Source: Seohaeicola saemankumensis (GTDB taxonomy: Bacteria; Pseudomonadota; Alphaproteobacteria; Rhodobacterales; Rhodobacteraceae). From it: 64,000 nucleotides of DNA. The translations under genes were made by a program, and so were the position numbers. Under the pieces are notes generated by a model that had not been told where the DNA came from, did not search any database, and worked only from the letters and a program-made list of their open reading frames with translations. Shown here piece after piece: positions 43,355 through 51,505 of the stretch; position 1 is the first letter of the stretch; every line of letters starts with the position of its first letter. The stretch covers positions 62,001-126,000 of the forward strand of contig NZ_JAIUZI010000011.1 of NCBI RefSeq assembly GCF_020171285.1. The letters are read 5' to 3'.

Positions 43355-43630
43355 TCACTTCGACATTCGGCCCAGAACAAACCCCAGCACCACTGCGCCG
43401 ACCAGTGTGAGCATCGGGTTTTTCTGCTGCAAGGCCCCGAGTTCGCCGGAGAGCTGGTCCCAGACAGCCTCGATGTCCTCAGGTGCCAACCCGGCATCGG
43501 CCAGCGCCTTTTTCAACGCGCCGGTGTCGGTAGGCGATGCGTCCACAGTGTCTGCAGACGCCTCCTTGGCCGCATCGAGCTCTTTTTTCAGAGCGGCAAG
43601 CTCGGCTTCAAGTTCCGCCTTGGTGGCCAT
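43355..43630 (-). CDS. ElaB/YqjD-like (DUF883) membrane-anchored protein
   Basis: A 91-residue protein with a charged coiled-coil N-terminal part (ATKAELEAELAALKKELDAA), a short acidic centre, and a single C-terminal hydrophobic segment with small residues (LTLVGAVVLGFVLGRMSK). That is the layout of ElaB/YqjD tail-anchored proteins, some of which bind ribosomes in stationary phase. It starts after AAGGCAC and lies next to the YqjE-like gene, as in other bacteria. Confidence 0.72.
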   Translation of the reverse strand: MATKAELEAELAALKKELDAAKEASADTVDASPTDTGALKKALADAGLAPEDIEAVWDQLSGELGALQQKNPMLTLVGAVVLGFVLGRMSK

Positions 43631-43746
43631 GTCACGTGCCTTTCATCCAGATACCCCGGTCGCCTCAAGACTATGGCCCGGAGACACGGCAAAGCAAGCG
43701 CCATCCGCAGCGACGGAGGGCGCCCCGATCCGGAAGGAAGGACGGA

Positions 43747-44592
43747 CTAGCGCTGTGCGCGGGCCATGAACGCCAGGCGTTCGAACAGGTGCACGTCCTG
43801 TTCGTTCTTCAGCAGCGCGCCATGCAGTTTCGGCAGGGCATTGGCCCCGTCGCGTTTCAGATCCTCGGCGTCCAGATCTTCGGCCAGCAGCAGTTTTAGC
43901 CAGTCCAGCACCTCGGATGTCGACGGTTTCTTCTTCAGCCCCGAGGTCTCGCGCAGTTCATAGAACTGGGTGAGGGCGGTGGTTAGCAGCGATTCCTTGA
44001 TGCCGGGATGGTGGACCTCGACGATCTTGCGCATGGTCGCCTCATCGGGGAAGCGGATGTAGTGAAAGAAACACCGGCGCAGAAACGCGTCGGGGAGCTC
44101 TTTTTCATTGTTCGAGGTGATGATCACGATGGGGCGCTGTTTCGCCACGATCGTTTCGCCGGTCTCGTAGACAAAGAACTCCATCTTGTCGAGTTCCTGC
44201 AGAAGGTCGTTGGGAAACTCGATATCAGCCTTGTCGATCTCGTCGATCAGCAGAACCACCTTCTTATCGGACTGAAACGCCTGCCACAGCTTGCCCTTCT
44301 TGATGTAATTGGCAACGTCATACACTTTTTCATCGCCCAACTGGCTGTCCCGCAGCCGGCTGACGGCGTCGTATTCGTACAGGCCCTGTTGCGCGCGGGT
44401 CGTGGACTTGATGTTCCATTCGATCATTTCAAGGCCCAGCGCCTGGGCGACCTGCCGGGCGAGTTCGGTCTTGCCGGTCCCCGGTTCGCCCTTGACGAGC
44501 AGCGGCCGCTCAAGTGTGACAGCCGCGTTCACCGCAACTGTCAGGTCCTCGGTGGCTACATAGTCGGCTGTGCCATTGAAACGTGCGGTCAT
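43747..44592 (-). CDS. MoxR-family AAA+ ATPase
   Basis: A 281-residue AAA+ protein. Walker A is GEPGTGKTELARQ, Walker B VVLLIDEIDKAD, sensor 1 IVITSNNEKELPDAFLRRC, followed by a helical lid. MoxR ATPases act as chaperones for metalloenzyme or surface-protein complexes, usually with a VWA-domain partner. No VWA gene is in this window on either side. It is transcribed toward the YqjD/YqjE-like genes. Confidence 0.88.
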   Translation of the reverse strand: MTARFNGTADYVATEDLTVAVNAAVTLERPLLVKGEPGTGKTELARQVAQALGLEMIEWNIKSTTRAQQGLYEYDAVSRLRDSQLGDEKVYDVANYIKKGKLWQAFQSDKKVVLLIDEIDKADIEFPNDLLQELDKMEFFVYETGETIVAKQRPIVIITSNNEKELPDAFLRRCFFHYIRFPDEATMRKIVEVHHPGIKESLLTTALTQFYELRETSGLKKKPSTSEVLDWLKLLLAEDLDAEDLKRDGANALPKLHGALLKNEQDVHLFERLAFMARAQR

Positions 44593-44685
44593 GGGATCTT
44601 CCTTGTGTCGGTTTGTCTTCGGGTAAAGCGAAGGCGCCGCTAATGCAAGCGGCGCCGTTGCGTTCCTGATAAATGTCAGGTGCGT

Positions 44686-44919
44686 TCAGTTGCCCGTAAA
44701 GGTATCGTATCCAATCGGGATCTCGATCAGTTCGCCATGGCAGGTCATGTCGATCTGGTCTGAGAGGCGGCAATGGTCCATTATTACCGGCACAACGCTG
44801 CCCCGCGTGGCGCCATACGGATACGTCAGCACCCAGCCACCGCAGCCATCCATCACATGGACCAGATCGCCGACGTTGTTGATCCGACCGATGGCGCACT
44901 CCAGAAACTCGCCGCTTGG
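44686..44919 (-). pseudogene. Remnant of an unknown coding sequence
   Basis: The minus strand has a frame whose translation reads as protein-like (ECAIGRINNVGDLVHVMDG, GGWVLTYPYGATRGSVVPV, CHGELIEIPIGYDTFTGN, stop). It is preceded in frame by a TAG at 44920-44922, and upstream of that by another open stretch. Possible internal starts are GTG 44856 and ATG 44853. I do not recognise the family. It may be the 3' end of a decayed gene or a small unrecognised gene. Confidence 0.4.
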
Positions 44920-44922
44920 CTA

Positions 44923-45425
44923 CTCGTGCGGGCGAACAATTGTCCAACCCATGAGGGATGCATCGGTGGATTCAGTCGGGCTGGCCAAGGCCGCGCGGCA
45001 GTCATCAGGCCAACACCAACAAGGGCCCTCTCGAATGCGTCGAACAATGTGTTTGCCGATAAGTGAATTCGCAGCCGTGTAATGTGTCGTGCCAATGCCT
45101 TAAGGGTCAAACCACAGCCGACAAACCGGTCCGCGCAGGCCCGTCAAGGCGCAGATCTCGGCCGCACCGGGCATTTCGCAGAGATTGCGGGCCAGCTCTG
45201 GTCTGCTGTGGTTGCGCGGGCTTCTGTCCTTTGAAATACATATTTTCCAACGATTTGACGCCCAAAGCCTAGCGTTACGACCCGCGCCCAATTTTTAGCC
45301 CATTCGTAATGCTATTGTGTAGTGACAATCCGAAATCGGTCGGATAAATGCAGCGGCAGAAGGGGGAGCCATATGTCTAAAGGTACTAAATGACGGACGT
45401 TGATGGCCTGACCGAGGGAGCCGAG
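44923..45425. other. Intergenic region of about 500 bases before dksA
   Basis: No gene with recognisable features is seen. The left part may hold the decayed upstream portion of the minus-strand remnant. The region next to dksA (45290-45425) should contain its promoter, with a locally AT-rich stretch near 45285-45330, but no confident -35/-10 pair was found. Confidence 0.4.
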
Positions 45426-45848
45426 ATGAAGCAGGAAAATTTTCTGCCGGAGGACTACCGTCCGGCTGAAGACGAGCCGTTCATGAACGAACGGCAGCTT
45501 GAATATTTCCGCCGCAAGTTGCTGGACTGGAAACAGGAATTGCTGGCGGGCAGCCGCGACACGATCGAGGGTCTGCAAGACAGCACACGCAATATTCCTG
45601 ATGTGGCCGATCGAGCCAGCGAAGAGACCGATCGCGCGTTGGAACTGCGCACCCGTGATCGCCAGCGCAAGCTGGTTTCCAAAATCGACGGCGCGCTACG
45701 CCGCATTGAGGAAGGCGAATACGGGTATTGCGAGGTCACAGGCGAGCCGATTTCGCTTAAGCGGCTGGATGCTCGCCCAATTGCCACCATGAGCCTTGAG
45801 GCACAGGAACGGCATGAGCGGCGCGAAAAGGTGCACCGCGACGACTGA
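45426..45848 (+). CDS. dksA: RNA polymerase-binding transcription factor DksA (zinc-less type)
   Basis: A 140-residue DksA. The coiled-coil tip DVADRASEETD has the Asp and Ala residues needed for activity with ppGpp. The globular part keeps only the first of the four zinc Cys (YGYCEVTGEPISLKRLDARP), which matches the non-zinc DksA of Rhodobacter-type bacteria. It tunes rRNA and amino-acid promoters during starvation. The ATG at 45426 with GAGGGAG upstream gives the usual family N-terminus; an ATG at 45390 is also in frame. A strong terminator follows. Confidence 0.88.
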   Translation: MKQENFLPEDYRPAEDEPFMNERQLEYFRRKLLDWKQELLAGSRDTIEGLQDSTRNIPDVADRASEETDRALELRTRDRQRKLVSKIDGALRRIEEGEYGYCEVTGEPISLKRLDARPIATMSLEAQERHERREKVHRDD

Positions 45849-45871
45849 TCGCGCGACACTGCGACAAAATT

Positions 45872-45904
45872 CAAAGCGCCGGGGTCTGTTGCCCCGGCGC
45901 TTTT
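45872..45904 (+). terminator. Intrinsic terminator after dksA
   Basis: Stem AAAGCGCCGGGG (45872-45883), loop TCTGTTG, stem CCCCGGCGCTTT (45891-45902), with further T bases. This is the clearest Rho-independent terminator in the window. Confidence 0.88.
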
Positions 45905-45950
45905 GCGTTTAGCACGGCGGCAACATCGCAGGCCGGGAGGCGGGTTTCAC

Positions 45951-47123
45951 ATGTCATTGAATGGACAGAAGGCTATCGTAATCGGGGCCGGTATCGGTGG
46001 TCTGGCCGCCGCGCTGGGATTGCAGGCAAGCGGTGCCGAAGTCACTGTCCTGGAACAGGCCGAGGCGATTACCGAAGTCGGTGCCGGGCTGCAGATCAGT
46101 CCGAACGGGCTGGCTGTGATACAAAAGCTGGGCCTGGCTGACGGCCTGGCGAAGACCGCGGTGCGTGCCGAGGCGGTAAACCTGCGCAGCCATATGCGTG
46201 GCGATCTGGTGCTCCGGCTGGATCTGGCCCGCCATGCGGCCGACCAGAAGTTCTACTGCGTTCATCGGTCCGACCTGATTTCACTGCTGGCAGGCGCCGT
46301 TCGAGATCGCGGTATTCAGGTCAGGCTGTTGCAAAAGGTAAAATCGGTCGAGGCGGGACCGGATCCGGTCGTGCATCTGGCCAACGGGGCCCGCATCGAA
46401 GGGGACCTAGTCGTGGGGGCCGATGGGCTGCATTCACGAACGCGAGTGGCATTGAACGGGGACGATGCCCCGTTCTTCACCGGACAGGCCGCCTGGCGGG
46501 CGGTTGTGCCAAACGATCCTGGCCTTGGGCCAGAAGTGCAACTGTTCATGGGGCCGGGGCAGCATATGGTCTGTTACCCGCTGCGCGGCGGTGATCTGGT
46601 CAATATCGTTGCGGTGCGCGAACAGGCTGACTGGACCGCCGAAGGTTGGACGCACTCTGACGATCCCGACAACTTGCGCGCGGCTTTCGCCGGATTCGGT
46701 GGTTTGGCGCGGGATCTCCTGGCCTGCGTCGATAAGGTCGGTCTTTGGGGGCTTTTCCGGCATCCGGTGGCTGAGCATTGGCACAGCGGAAGGGTTGCGC
46801 TTTTGGGCGACGCGGCGCACCCGACGCTGCCATTCATGGCGCAGGGGGCAAACATGGCGCTGGAAGACGCTTGGGTTCTGGCTGATGCCTTGTCGAAGGC
46901 CGGAACCGACGGCGAAGGTCTGTGGCATTATCAGCAGCGCCGGCGCGATCGGGCCGTTCGGGTGATCGCGGCGGCCAACAACAACGCGTGGAAATATCAC
47001 CTGCGCCAGCCACCGGTGCGCGGGTTGGCACATCTGGCACTGCGGGTGGGGGGCATGCTGGCCCCCAGACACATGGTGCGGCAGTTCGATTGGATCTATC
47101 GCCACGACGTCACGGCGGGCTGA
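45951..47123 (+). CDS. FAD-dependent monooxygenase (salicylate hydroxylase-like)
   Basis: A 390-residue single-component flavoprotein hydroxylase. The FAD fold AIVIGAGIGGLAAALGLQASG, the DG motif DLVVGADGLHSRTR and the ribityl/GD motif RVALLGDAAHPTLPFMAQGANMALEDAW are all present. It should hydroxylate an aromatic or related substrate with NAD(P)H and O2. The ATG at 45951 starts the homology. It stands alone between the dksA terminator and the convergent exonuclease gene. Substrate cannot be told from sequence. Confidence 0.87.
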   Translation: MSLNGQKAIVIGAGIGGLAAALGLQASGAEVTVLEQAEAITEVGAGLQISPNGLAVIQKLGLADGLAKTAVRAEAVNLRSHMRGDLVLRLDLARHAADQKFYCVHRSDLISLLAGAVRDRGIQVRLLQKVKSVEAGPDPVVHLANGARIEGDLVVGADGLHSRTRVALNGDDAPFFTGQAAWRAVVPNDPGLGPEVQLFMGPGQHMVCYPLRGGDLVNIVAVREQADWTAEGWTHSDDPDNLRAAFAGFGGLARDLLACVDKVGLWGLFRHPVAEHWHSGRVALLGDAAHPTLPFMAQGANMALEDAWVLADALSKAGTDGEGLWHYQQRRRDRAVRVIAAANNNAWKYHLRQPPVRGLAHLALRVGGMLAPRHMVRQFDWIYRHDVTAG

Positions 47124-47239
47124 CCAGCGGGCAAGGCGGATGCGCTGGCTGAACCCGATCCCTCACGCGTGACGGCGTCAGCCCGCTGAGCGCTCAGACG
47201 TTGTCAGGATCTGCCGGCGAAACCCGGGCGACCGGTGCT

Positions 47240-48019
47240 TCAAAGGTCCAGTTCGACCCAGACCGGAACGTGGTCCGAAGGTTTTTCATGGCCACGGATC
47301 TCGACATCAATACCTGCGTCCAGCAACAGGTCGGCTGCCTGCGGGGTTAACAGGATATGGTCGATCCGGATCCCGTCGTTGCGATTCCACGCGCCGGCCT
47401 GGTAGTCCCAGAATGAATACTGCTCAGGCAGCGCATTGCAGAGCCGGAAGGCGTCCGAAAAGCCCTGGTTCACGATCCGGCGGTACGCGGCGCGGCTTTC
47501 GGGCCGGAACAGGGCGTCCTCGCGCCAGGCGTCAGGCCGGGCCGCATCTTCGGCCTGCGGGATGATATTGTAGTCACCGGCCATCAGCGCAGGCATTTCG
47601 TCGGCCAGCAATGCCGCGGCGCGCAGGCGCAAACGTTCCATCCAGGCAAGCTTGTAATCGTATTTCGGTCCCGGAGCGGGATTGCCGTTGGGCAGGTACA
47701 GCCCGCACAGTCGCAGTGCCTGCTTCCCGACGACCGTCGCCTCGATCCAGCGGGCCTGAACATCGTCGTCATCTCCGGGCAGGCCGCGCGATACGTCTTC
47801 GAGCGGCAGTTTCGACAGGATGGCCACACCGTTAAAGCTCTTCTGCCCGTGTGTTTCCACGTTGTAGCCGCGATCTTCGAACAATTCGCGCGGGAAATTC
47901 TCGTCAATCGATTTGATTTCCTGAAGCAACACCACATCCGGCTGTGCGGCATCCAACCAGGCTGGCAGGGCCAGCGCGCGTGCCTTGATGCCGTTGATGT
48001 TGTAGGTGGCGATTTTCAT
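47240..48019 (-). CDS. xth: Exodeoxyribonuclease III
   Basis: A 259-residue ExoIII/AP-endonuclease-family enzyme. It starts MKIATYNINGIKARALALPAWL, has the metal Glu in VVLLQEIKS, the catalytic GDYNIIPQAEDAARPDAW, and ends with the IDHILLTP and the GHEKPSDHVPVWVEL (Asp-His pair). It cuts abasic sites and removes 3' blocks in base-excision repair. GGAG nine bases upstream favours ATG 48019 over the GTG at 48028. Confidence 0.92.
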   Translation of the reverse strand: MKIATYNINGIKARALALPAWLDAAQPDVVLLQEIKSIDENFPRELFEDRGYNVETHGQKSFNGVAILSKLPLEDVSRGLPGDDDDVQARWIEATVVGKQALRLCGLYLPNGNPAPGPKYDYKLAWMERLRLRAAALLADEMPALMAGDYNIIPQAEDAARPDAWREDALFRPESRAAYRRIVNQGFSDAFRLCNALPEQYSFWDYQAGAWNRNDGIRIDHILLTPQAADLLLDAGIDVEIRGHEKPSDHVPVWVELDL

Positions 48020-48393
48020 CGGTGTCACTCCGTACAGGCCTGACCTGTCTATCGCGCAAGGGAGCGGTCAGGGCAAGTGCGGGCAGTATTGTGTGAATCC
48101 GGGTCGCGTCAAACCCGAATCGAGACCGCCCGAGAGCCGATGCTGACGCGGGTGATTCGGGATCATTTCAGTGAGGGATCTGGAAAAACCTGTCCGTGTT
48201 TGAGGCTGTGGATAAGTTTTTTTGATTGGGTTTGTTTCAACACGTTTAGGTTGTGTGTCAGTTTTTTGAAGGATGCAGTTGATGTGGATAACTCGCTTCG
48301 ACAACGCCTTTGGGTAGAAAAAACTGTTTGCAACTCTCCTTAAGGGTGCAAGCGTCGAAGGGCGATCAACTTCACAAACTGGGAATTGCTGCC
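48020..48393. other. AT-rich regulatory region with DnaA boxes before the repeat-protein gene
   Basis: About 370 bases without a gene. It turns strongly AT-rich from 48180 to 48320, holds two perfect DnaA boxes, and must include the promoters of the exonuclease gene (minus strand) and the repeat-protein gene (plus strand). No confident promoter pair was picked. Confidence 0.5.
48207..48291. promoter_or_regulatory. Two perfect DnaA boxes in the same orientation
   Basis: TGTGGATAA (complement TTATCCACA) occurs at 48207-48215 and 48283-48291, 76 bases apart, with AT-rich DNA between (TTTTTTTGATTGGGTTTG). The genes around do not match a known Rhodobacterales replication origin, so DnaA-controlled transcription of the repeat-protein gene or a DnaA reservoir is more likely. 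Confidence 0.6.
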
Positions 48394-49005
48394 ATGAACG
48401 CTCAACTTAAATCCTACGTCATCGATACTGCAGTCACCACCGGCGAATCCGCCAGCCTGTTCGACGGAGAGGGGACCTTTATGTTCTCGTCTGGCTCCGC
48501 GCCGTCCGCATGTGCCGATCTGATGAGCGGCGACGCGACCGCGCTGTTCTCGTCGGGGTCCGCACCGCGTGCGTCGAGCCGGTCGTTGGCTGGCGAAGGT
48601 GTTGAAATGTTCTCGTCGGGGTCCGCTCCGGCTGCCGCGTCCACTGCTTTTAACGGCGAACTGGTCCAGATGTTCTCGTCGGGTTCGGCCCCCACGGCCA
48701 GTGCTGGGGCGACCACCGGCGAAGGCACGCAGATGTTCTCGTCGGGTTCGGCCCCTTCGGCGAGCGCCGCGGCGACCACCGGCGAAGGCACACAGATGTT
48801 CTCGTCGGGTTCGGCCCCCACGGCCAGCGCTGCGGCGACCACCGGTGAAGGCACACAGATGTTTTCGTCGGGTTCGGCCCCTTCGGCCAGTGCTGTCGCG
48901 ACCACCGGCGAAGGTACGCAGATGTTCTCGTCGGGTTCTGCGCCCTCGGCCAGCAGCGATGCCACTGCAGGTGACGCGACCCACATGTTCTCTTCCGGCA
49001 GCTAA
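48394..49005 (+). CDS. Repetitive protein with nine FSSGS motifs, unknown function
   Basis: A 203-residue protein. A 30-residue leader (MNAQLKSYVIDTAVTTGE, then SASLFDGEGTFM) is followed by eight 21-residue units that begin FSSGSAP and usually end GEGTQM, and a last FSSGS at the C-terminus. There is no signal peptide or transmembrane segment, and composition is mostly Ser, Gly, Ala, Thr, with one Cys. I cannot assign a function; it may correspond to an uncharacterised Rhodobacterales DUF family (I recall DUF6749, unverified). Leader plus repeated cores is the layout of multi-core peptide precursors, but structural or adhesive repeats are equally possible. It is followed by an unknown helical protein and an exporter-like gene. 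Confidence 0.8.
   Translation: MNAQLKSYVIDTAVTTGESASLFDGEGTFMFSSGSAPSACADLMSGDATALFSSGSAPRASSRSLAGEGVEMFSSGSAPAAASTAFNGELVQMFSSGSAPTASAGATTGEGTQMFSSGSAPSASAAATTGEGTQMFSSGSAPTASAAATTGEGTQMFSSGSAPSASAVATTGEGTQMFSSGSAPSASSDATAGDATHMFSSGS
48484..49002 (+). repeat. 63-base tandem coding repeat, eight units plus a partial
   Basis: Units start at 48484, 48547, 48610, 48673, 48736, 48799, 48862 and 48925, and a partial at 48988, each with TTC(T)TCGTC.GG at its start. The four units from 48673 to 48924 are nearly identical, and alternate between PTAS and PSAS types, which suggests duplication of a 126-base pair of units. The first three and the last are more divergent. Confidence 0.9.
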
Positions 49006-49078
49006 GCCTCCCGCACGAGAATACTGAAGTTGGACACGGGGCGTTCAGAGAACGCCATTCGGAAAAAGGACTCCTCTT

Positions 49079-50155
49079 ATGTCGAATGTCATTCATCTGA
49101 ACGTTCCGTCCCACCGTCAGAGCAAAGCCGAGGGCCGGTCGGCCCTTCTGACCAGCTTTGCGCAGCATCGCCGGTTTAACGACGACGTATTTTGGCTGAA
49201 GGAAAACGCAGAACTGCTGAACATACTCGAATGCACCGGGTTGCCCTTGGCTGATCAGGCGCTCGCCGCGCACGAGGGATTCTATGAACAGGTGGAAAAG
49301 CGTCTGGGTTTTTTCCCACAGTATTACCGGTTTCTGTTGTCGATCTGCCTGGATCTCGAAGATCTGGGGATGGCGGGAACCAAGGGTGAAGCGCTTTGTG
49401 CCTGGGTGGCGCAACAAGGGTTTGCCGAAGCGGAGCTGAGCGATCTGCAACGTGCTGAGGCCCGGCGGCTGATGCGGCGGCGCGGGGTTGACCCCCTGCC
49501 GCATGACACCGGCCTGACCGACCGGCTGCACCGATTTATCGACCGTTCCGAAACCTTTGCGATGCCCAACAAGAAGGCCGCTTACGAGCTGACACATATC
49601 GTTTTCTATCTCAGCGAGTACGGCCGTCGGGATCCCAGGTTGTCGCAGGCGGCGATCACGTCGCTCGAATTCGCGGGCATTTTGGCCTACCTGGACCAAA
49701 ACGCCGACCTTTTGGCCGAAATCTGTGTCGCGATGCGGTATGCCGGGCAACAACCTTCAGCAATCTGGGAAGACTGGCTGGAGCGAGAAACCCACCGCTT
49801 TTCCATCTCGACCGGACCACAGGTCGATACGGCGGACGACTACCACGACTATTTCGTCTGCAACTGGCTGATGGCGGTTTCGGGCCGCGATGCCTTTGTC
49901 AAACCGGCAGAATTTGACCGGATGGCCTTTCGCCGCGCGCAGCCTTTTACCGGCCCGCTGCGAGAAATGTCGGAATGCATGTTCCGGATGGAGGATGACC
50001 GCTCGTCCGACTGGGCGGCGATGCGCCCCCATGTCGAAGACGCCCTGACCGAGATCGGTTTTGACATTCTCACCGAGGCGCGCGCCAGCAGCGACAAGTT
50101 CGAGGCGTTTTTTGCCGGCTTTGCACGGACCGGTCTTCGCCGGACTCCGTCGTGA
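49079..50155 (+). CDS. Unknown helical protein linked to the repeat protein
   Basis: A 358-residue soluble protein without signal peptide or transmembrane segments, mostly predicted helical. Notable stretches are NDDVFWLKENAELLNILECTG, LGFFPQYYRFLLSICLDLEDLG and FAMPNKKAAYELTHIVFYLSEYG, which are rich in aromatic and acidic residues. I do not recognise its family with certainty (I recall an uncharacterised DUF6902, unverified). AAGGA upstream supports ATG 49079. It starts 73 bases after the repeat-protein stop and its own stop overlaps the GTG of the permease gene, so the three are probably expressed together. It could act on or bind the repeat protein. Confidence 0.72.
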   Translation: MSNVIHLNVPSHRQSKAEGRSALLTSFAQHRRFNDDVFWLKENAELLNILECTGLPLADQALAAHEGFYEQVEKRLGFFPQYYRFLLSICLDLEDLGMAGTKGEALCAWVAQQGFAEAELSDLQRAEARRLMRRRGVDPLPHDTGLTDRLHRFIDRSETFAMPNKKAAYELTHIVFYLSEYGRRDPRLSQAAITSLEFAGILAYLDQNADLLAEICVAMRYAGQQPSAIWEDWLERETHRFSISTGPQVDTADDYHDYFVCNWLMAVSGRDAFVKPAEFDRMAFRRAQPFTGPLREMSECMFRMEDDRSSDWAAMRPHVEDALTEIGFDILTEARASSDKFEAFFAGFARTGLRRTPS

Positions 50156-51096
50156 CCGGCACAACCCCGCAGGCGGCCGCCAGAACAGCGTCGCTGGGCG
50201 CTGTTCTGGTTGTCGTTTATACTGCGATGATTTCCTCTGCGGATGCCATCACGAAACTGATCGCGGGGGGGTATTCGGCTCCGCAACTCTATTGCCTCAG
50301 CGGTCTGATTGTCATGGGGCTGAGCGTGCTGGCGGATCGGCATCCCTCCCAGCAGCGCGGTCTGATCACGCGGTCACCGGGTGCCATGGCGATCCGGTCT
50401 GGGGCTACGGTTCTGGCAGCCATATCGTTCTTTTACGCTTTCCGTCTTCTCCCCTTTGCGGAGGTCTTTCTGTTCATCGGGCTGATGCCGATCCTGGCCG
50501 GGGCAATGTCCGGCGTTATCCTGCGCGAACACGTGCGCCCGGCCGTCTGGATCGCGCTGGCAACGGGGTTTGGCGGTGTCTTGTGCCTGTTCCCGAACGG
50601 GTTCGGCGCCGTGTCCACAGGACATATCTGGGCTTTTTCGGCCGCTTTGTTCGGGACCTTGTCGATGGTAATGGCCCGCCACATCGGCAAACGGGAGACC
50701 AATTCACTGGCCCAGGTGTTCTATCCAAACATGGCGATCTTCGCGACAATGGCCGTGGCGCTGCCGTTTGTCTGGCAACCAATGCCACTGGCCGACCTGG
50801 TCTGGGTTGCGGGCTATGCGATGTGCCTGTTCACGGCCCGCTGGTTGCTGGTCGTCGCGCTTCGACTGCTGCCGGCTTATGCCGTCACGCCGCTGATGAA
50901 TCTGCAGTTTGTCTGGATGGTCGGACTGGGCGCGCTGTTTTTTGGCGAGTTCCCGTCCGCAAATACATACCTCGGCGTTGCCATCGTAATGGGAACCGGG
51001 CTGTTCCCGGTCTGGGATCAGTTCACCCCAGAAAATCAGCGCAAACCGCTGCTGGTCGGGTTCCCGTTTGGTCGTGGATTCCGAACCGATCCCTGA
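50152..51096 (+). CDS. DMT superfamily (EamA-type) permease
   Basis: A 314-residue membrane protein with about ten transmembrane segments in two EamA-like halves (first half FFYAFRLLPFAEVFLFIGLMPILAG, second half LLPAYAVTPLMNLQFVWMVG with FFGEFPS). DMT permeases export or import metabolites such as amino acids, nucleosides or drugs by proton exchange. Start GTG 50152 overlaps the stop of the unknown helical gene (GTGA), so the two are translationally coupled. Its substrate is unknown. Confidence 0.87.
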   Translation: MTGTTPQAAARTASLGAVLVVVYTAMISSADAITKLIAGGYSAPQLYCLSGLIVMGLSVLADRHPSQQRGLITRSPGAMAIRSGATVLAAISFFYAFRLLPFAEVFLFIGLMPILAGAMSGVILREHVRPAVWIALATGFGGVLCLFPNGFGAVSTGHIWAFSAALFGTLSMVMARHIGKRETNSLAQVFYPNMAIFATMAVALPFVWQPMPLADLVWVAGYAMCLFTARWLLVVALRLLPAYAVTPLMNLQFVWMVGLGALFFGEFPSANTYLGVAIVMGTGLFPVWDQFTPENQRKPLLVGFPFGRGFRTDP

Positions 51097-51100
51097 GCGG

Positions 51101-51424
51101 CTACATTGAGAAGGACGTGCCGCATCCGCAAGAGGAACTGGCGTTGGGGTTGTCGATGACAAAGCGGGCGCCGATCAGTTCTTCGGTAAAGTCGATCGTG
51201 GCGTTCTCCAGAAACGGCAGCGACACGGCATCGACCACAACCTTTTGCCCATTCCCTTCGAGCACCAGATCGTCCTCGGCGGGCGCATCCAGCGCAATTT
51301 CGTACTGAAAGCCGGAGCAACCGCCGCCTTCGACCGCTACGCGCAGCGCCTGACCCTGCTCGCCGGCGCCGATTTCGGCCAGACGGGCAAAGGCGCGTTC
51401 TGTCACACGGGGTGGAAGCTGCAT
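51101..51424 (-). CDS. Iron-sulphur cluster assembly A-type carrier (IscA/ErpA/HesB family)
   Basis: A 107-residue HesB-fold protein. The three cluster-binding Cys are in GGGCSGFQYEI and SSSCGCGTSFSM at the C-terminus. It accepts and delivers [Fe-S] clusters to apo-enzymes. ErpA and IscA cannot be told apart from sequence alone. It is divergent from the dGTPase gene, an arrangement known in Rhodobacterales. Confidence 0.88.
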   Translation of the reverse strand: MQLPPRVTERAFARLAEIGAGEQGQALRVAVEGGGCSGFQYEIALDAPAEDDLVLEGNGQKVVVDAVSLPFLENATIDFTEELIGARFVIDNPNASSSCGCGTSFSM

Positions 51425-51505
51425 GTCAGGGCTCCGATGGTTTCCTTAAGCTGTGATGTACAATATAGAAACCGCAGGGACAGGCGACAAGGACAACAAC
51501 ACAAG

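Noticed and set aside
48020..48393. Chromosomal or plasmid origin at the DnaA boxes
   Set aside because: Only two boxes, no repC/parAB or known origin neighbours, so an origin call is not supported.
48484..49002. Tandem repeat as a CRISPR array
   Set aside because: The 63-base period has no constant-repeat/variable-spacer pattern, stays in frame throughout, and encodes a continuous protein; no cas genes are near.
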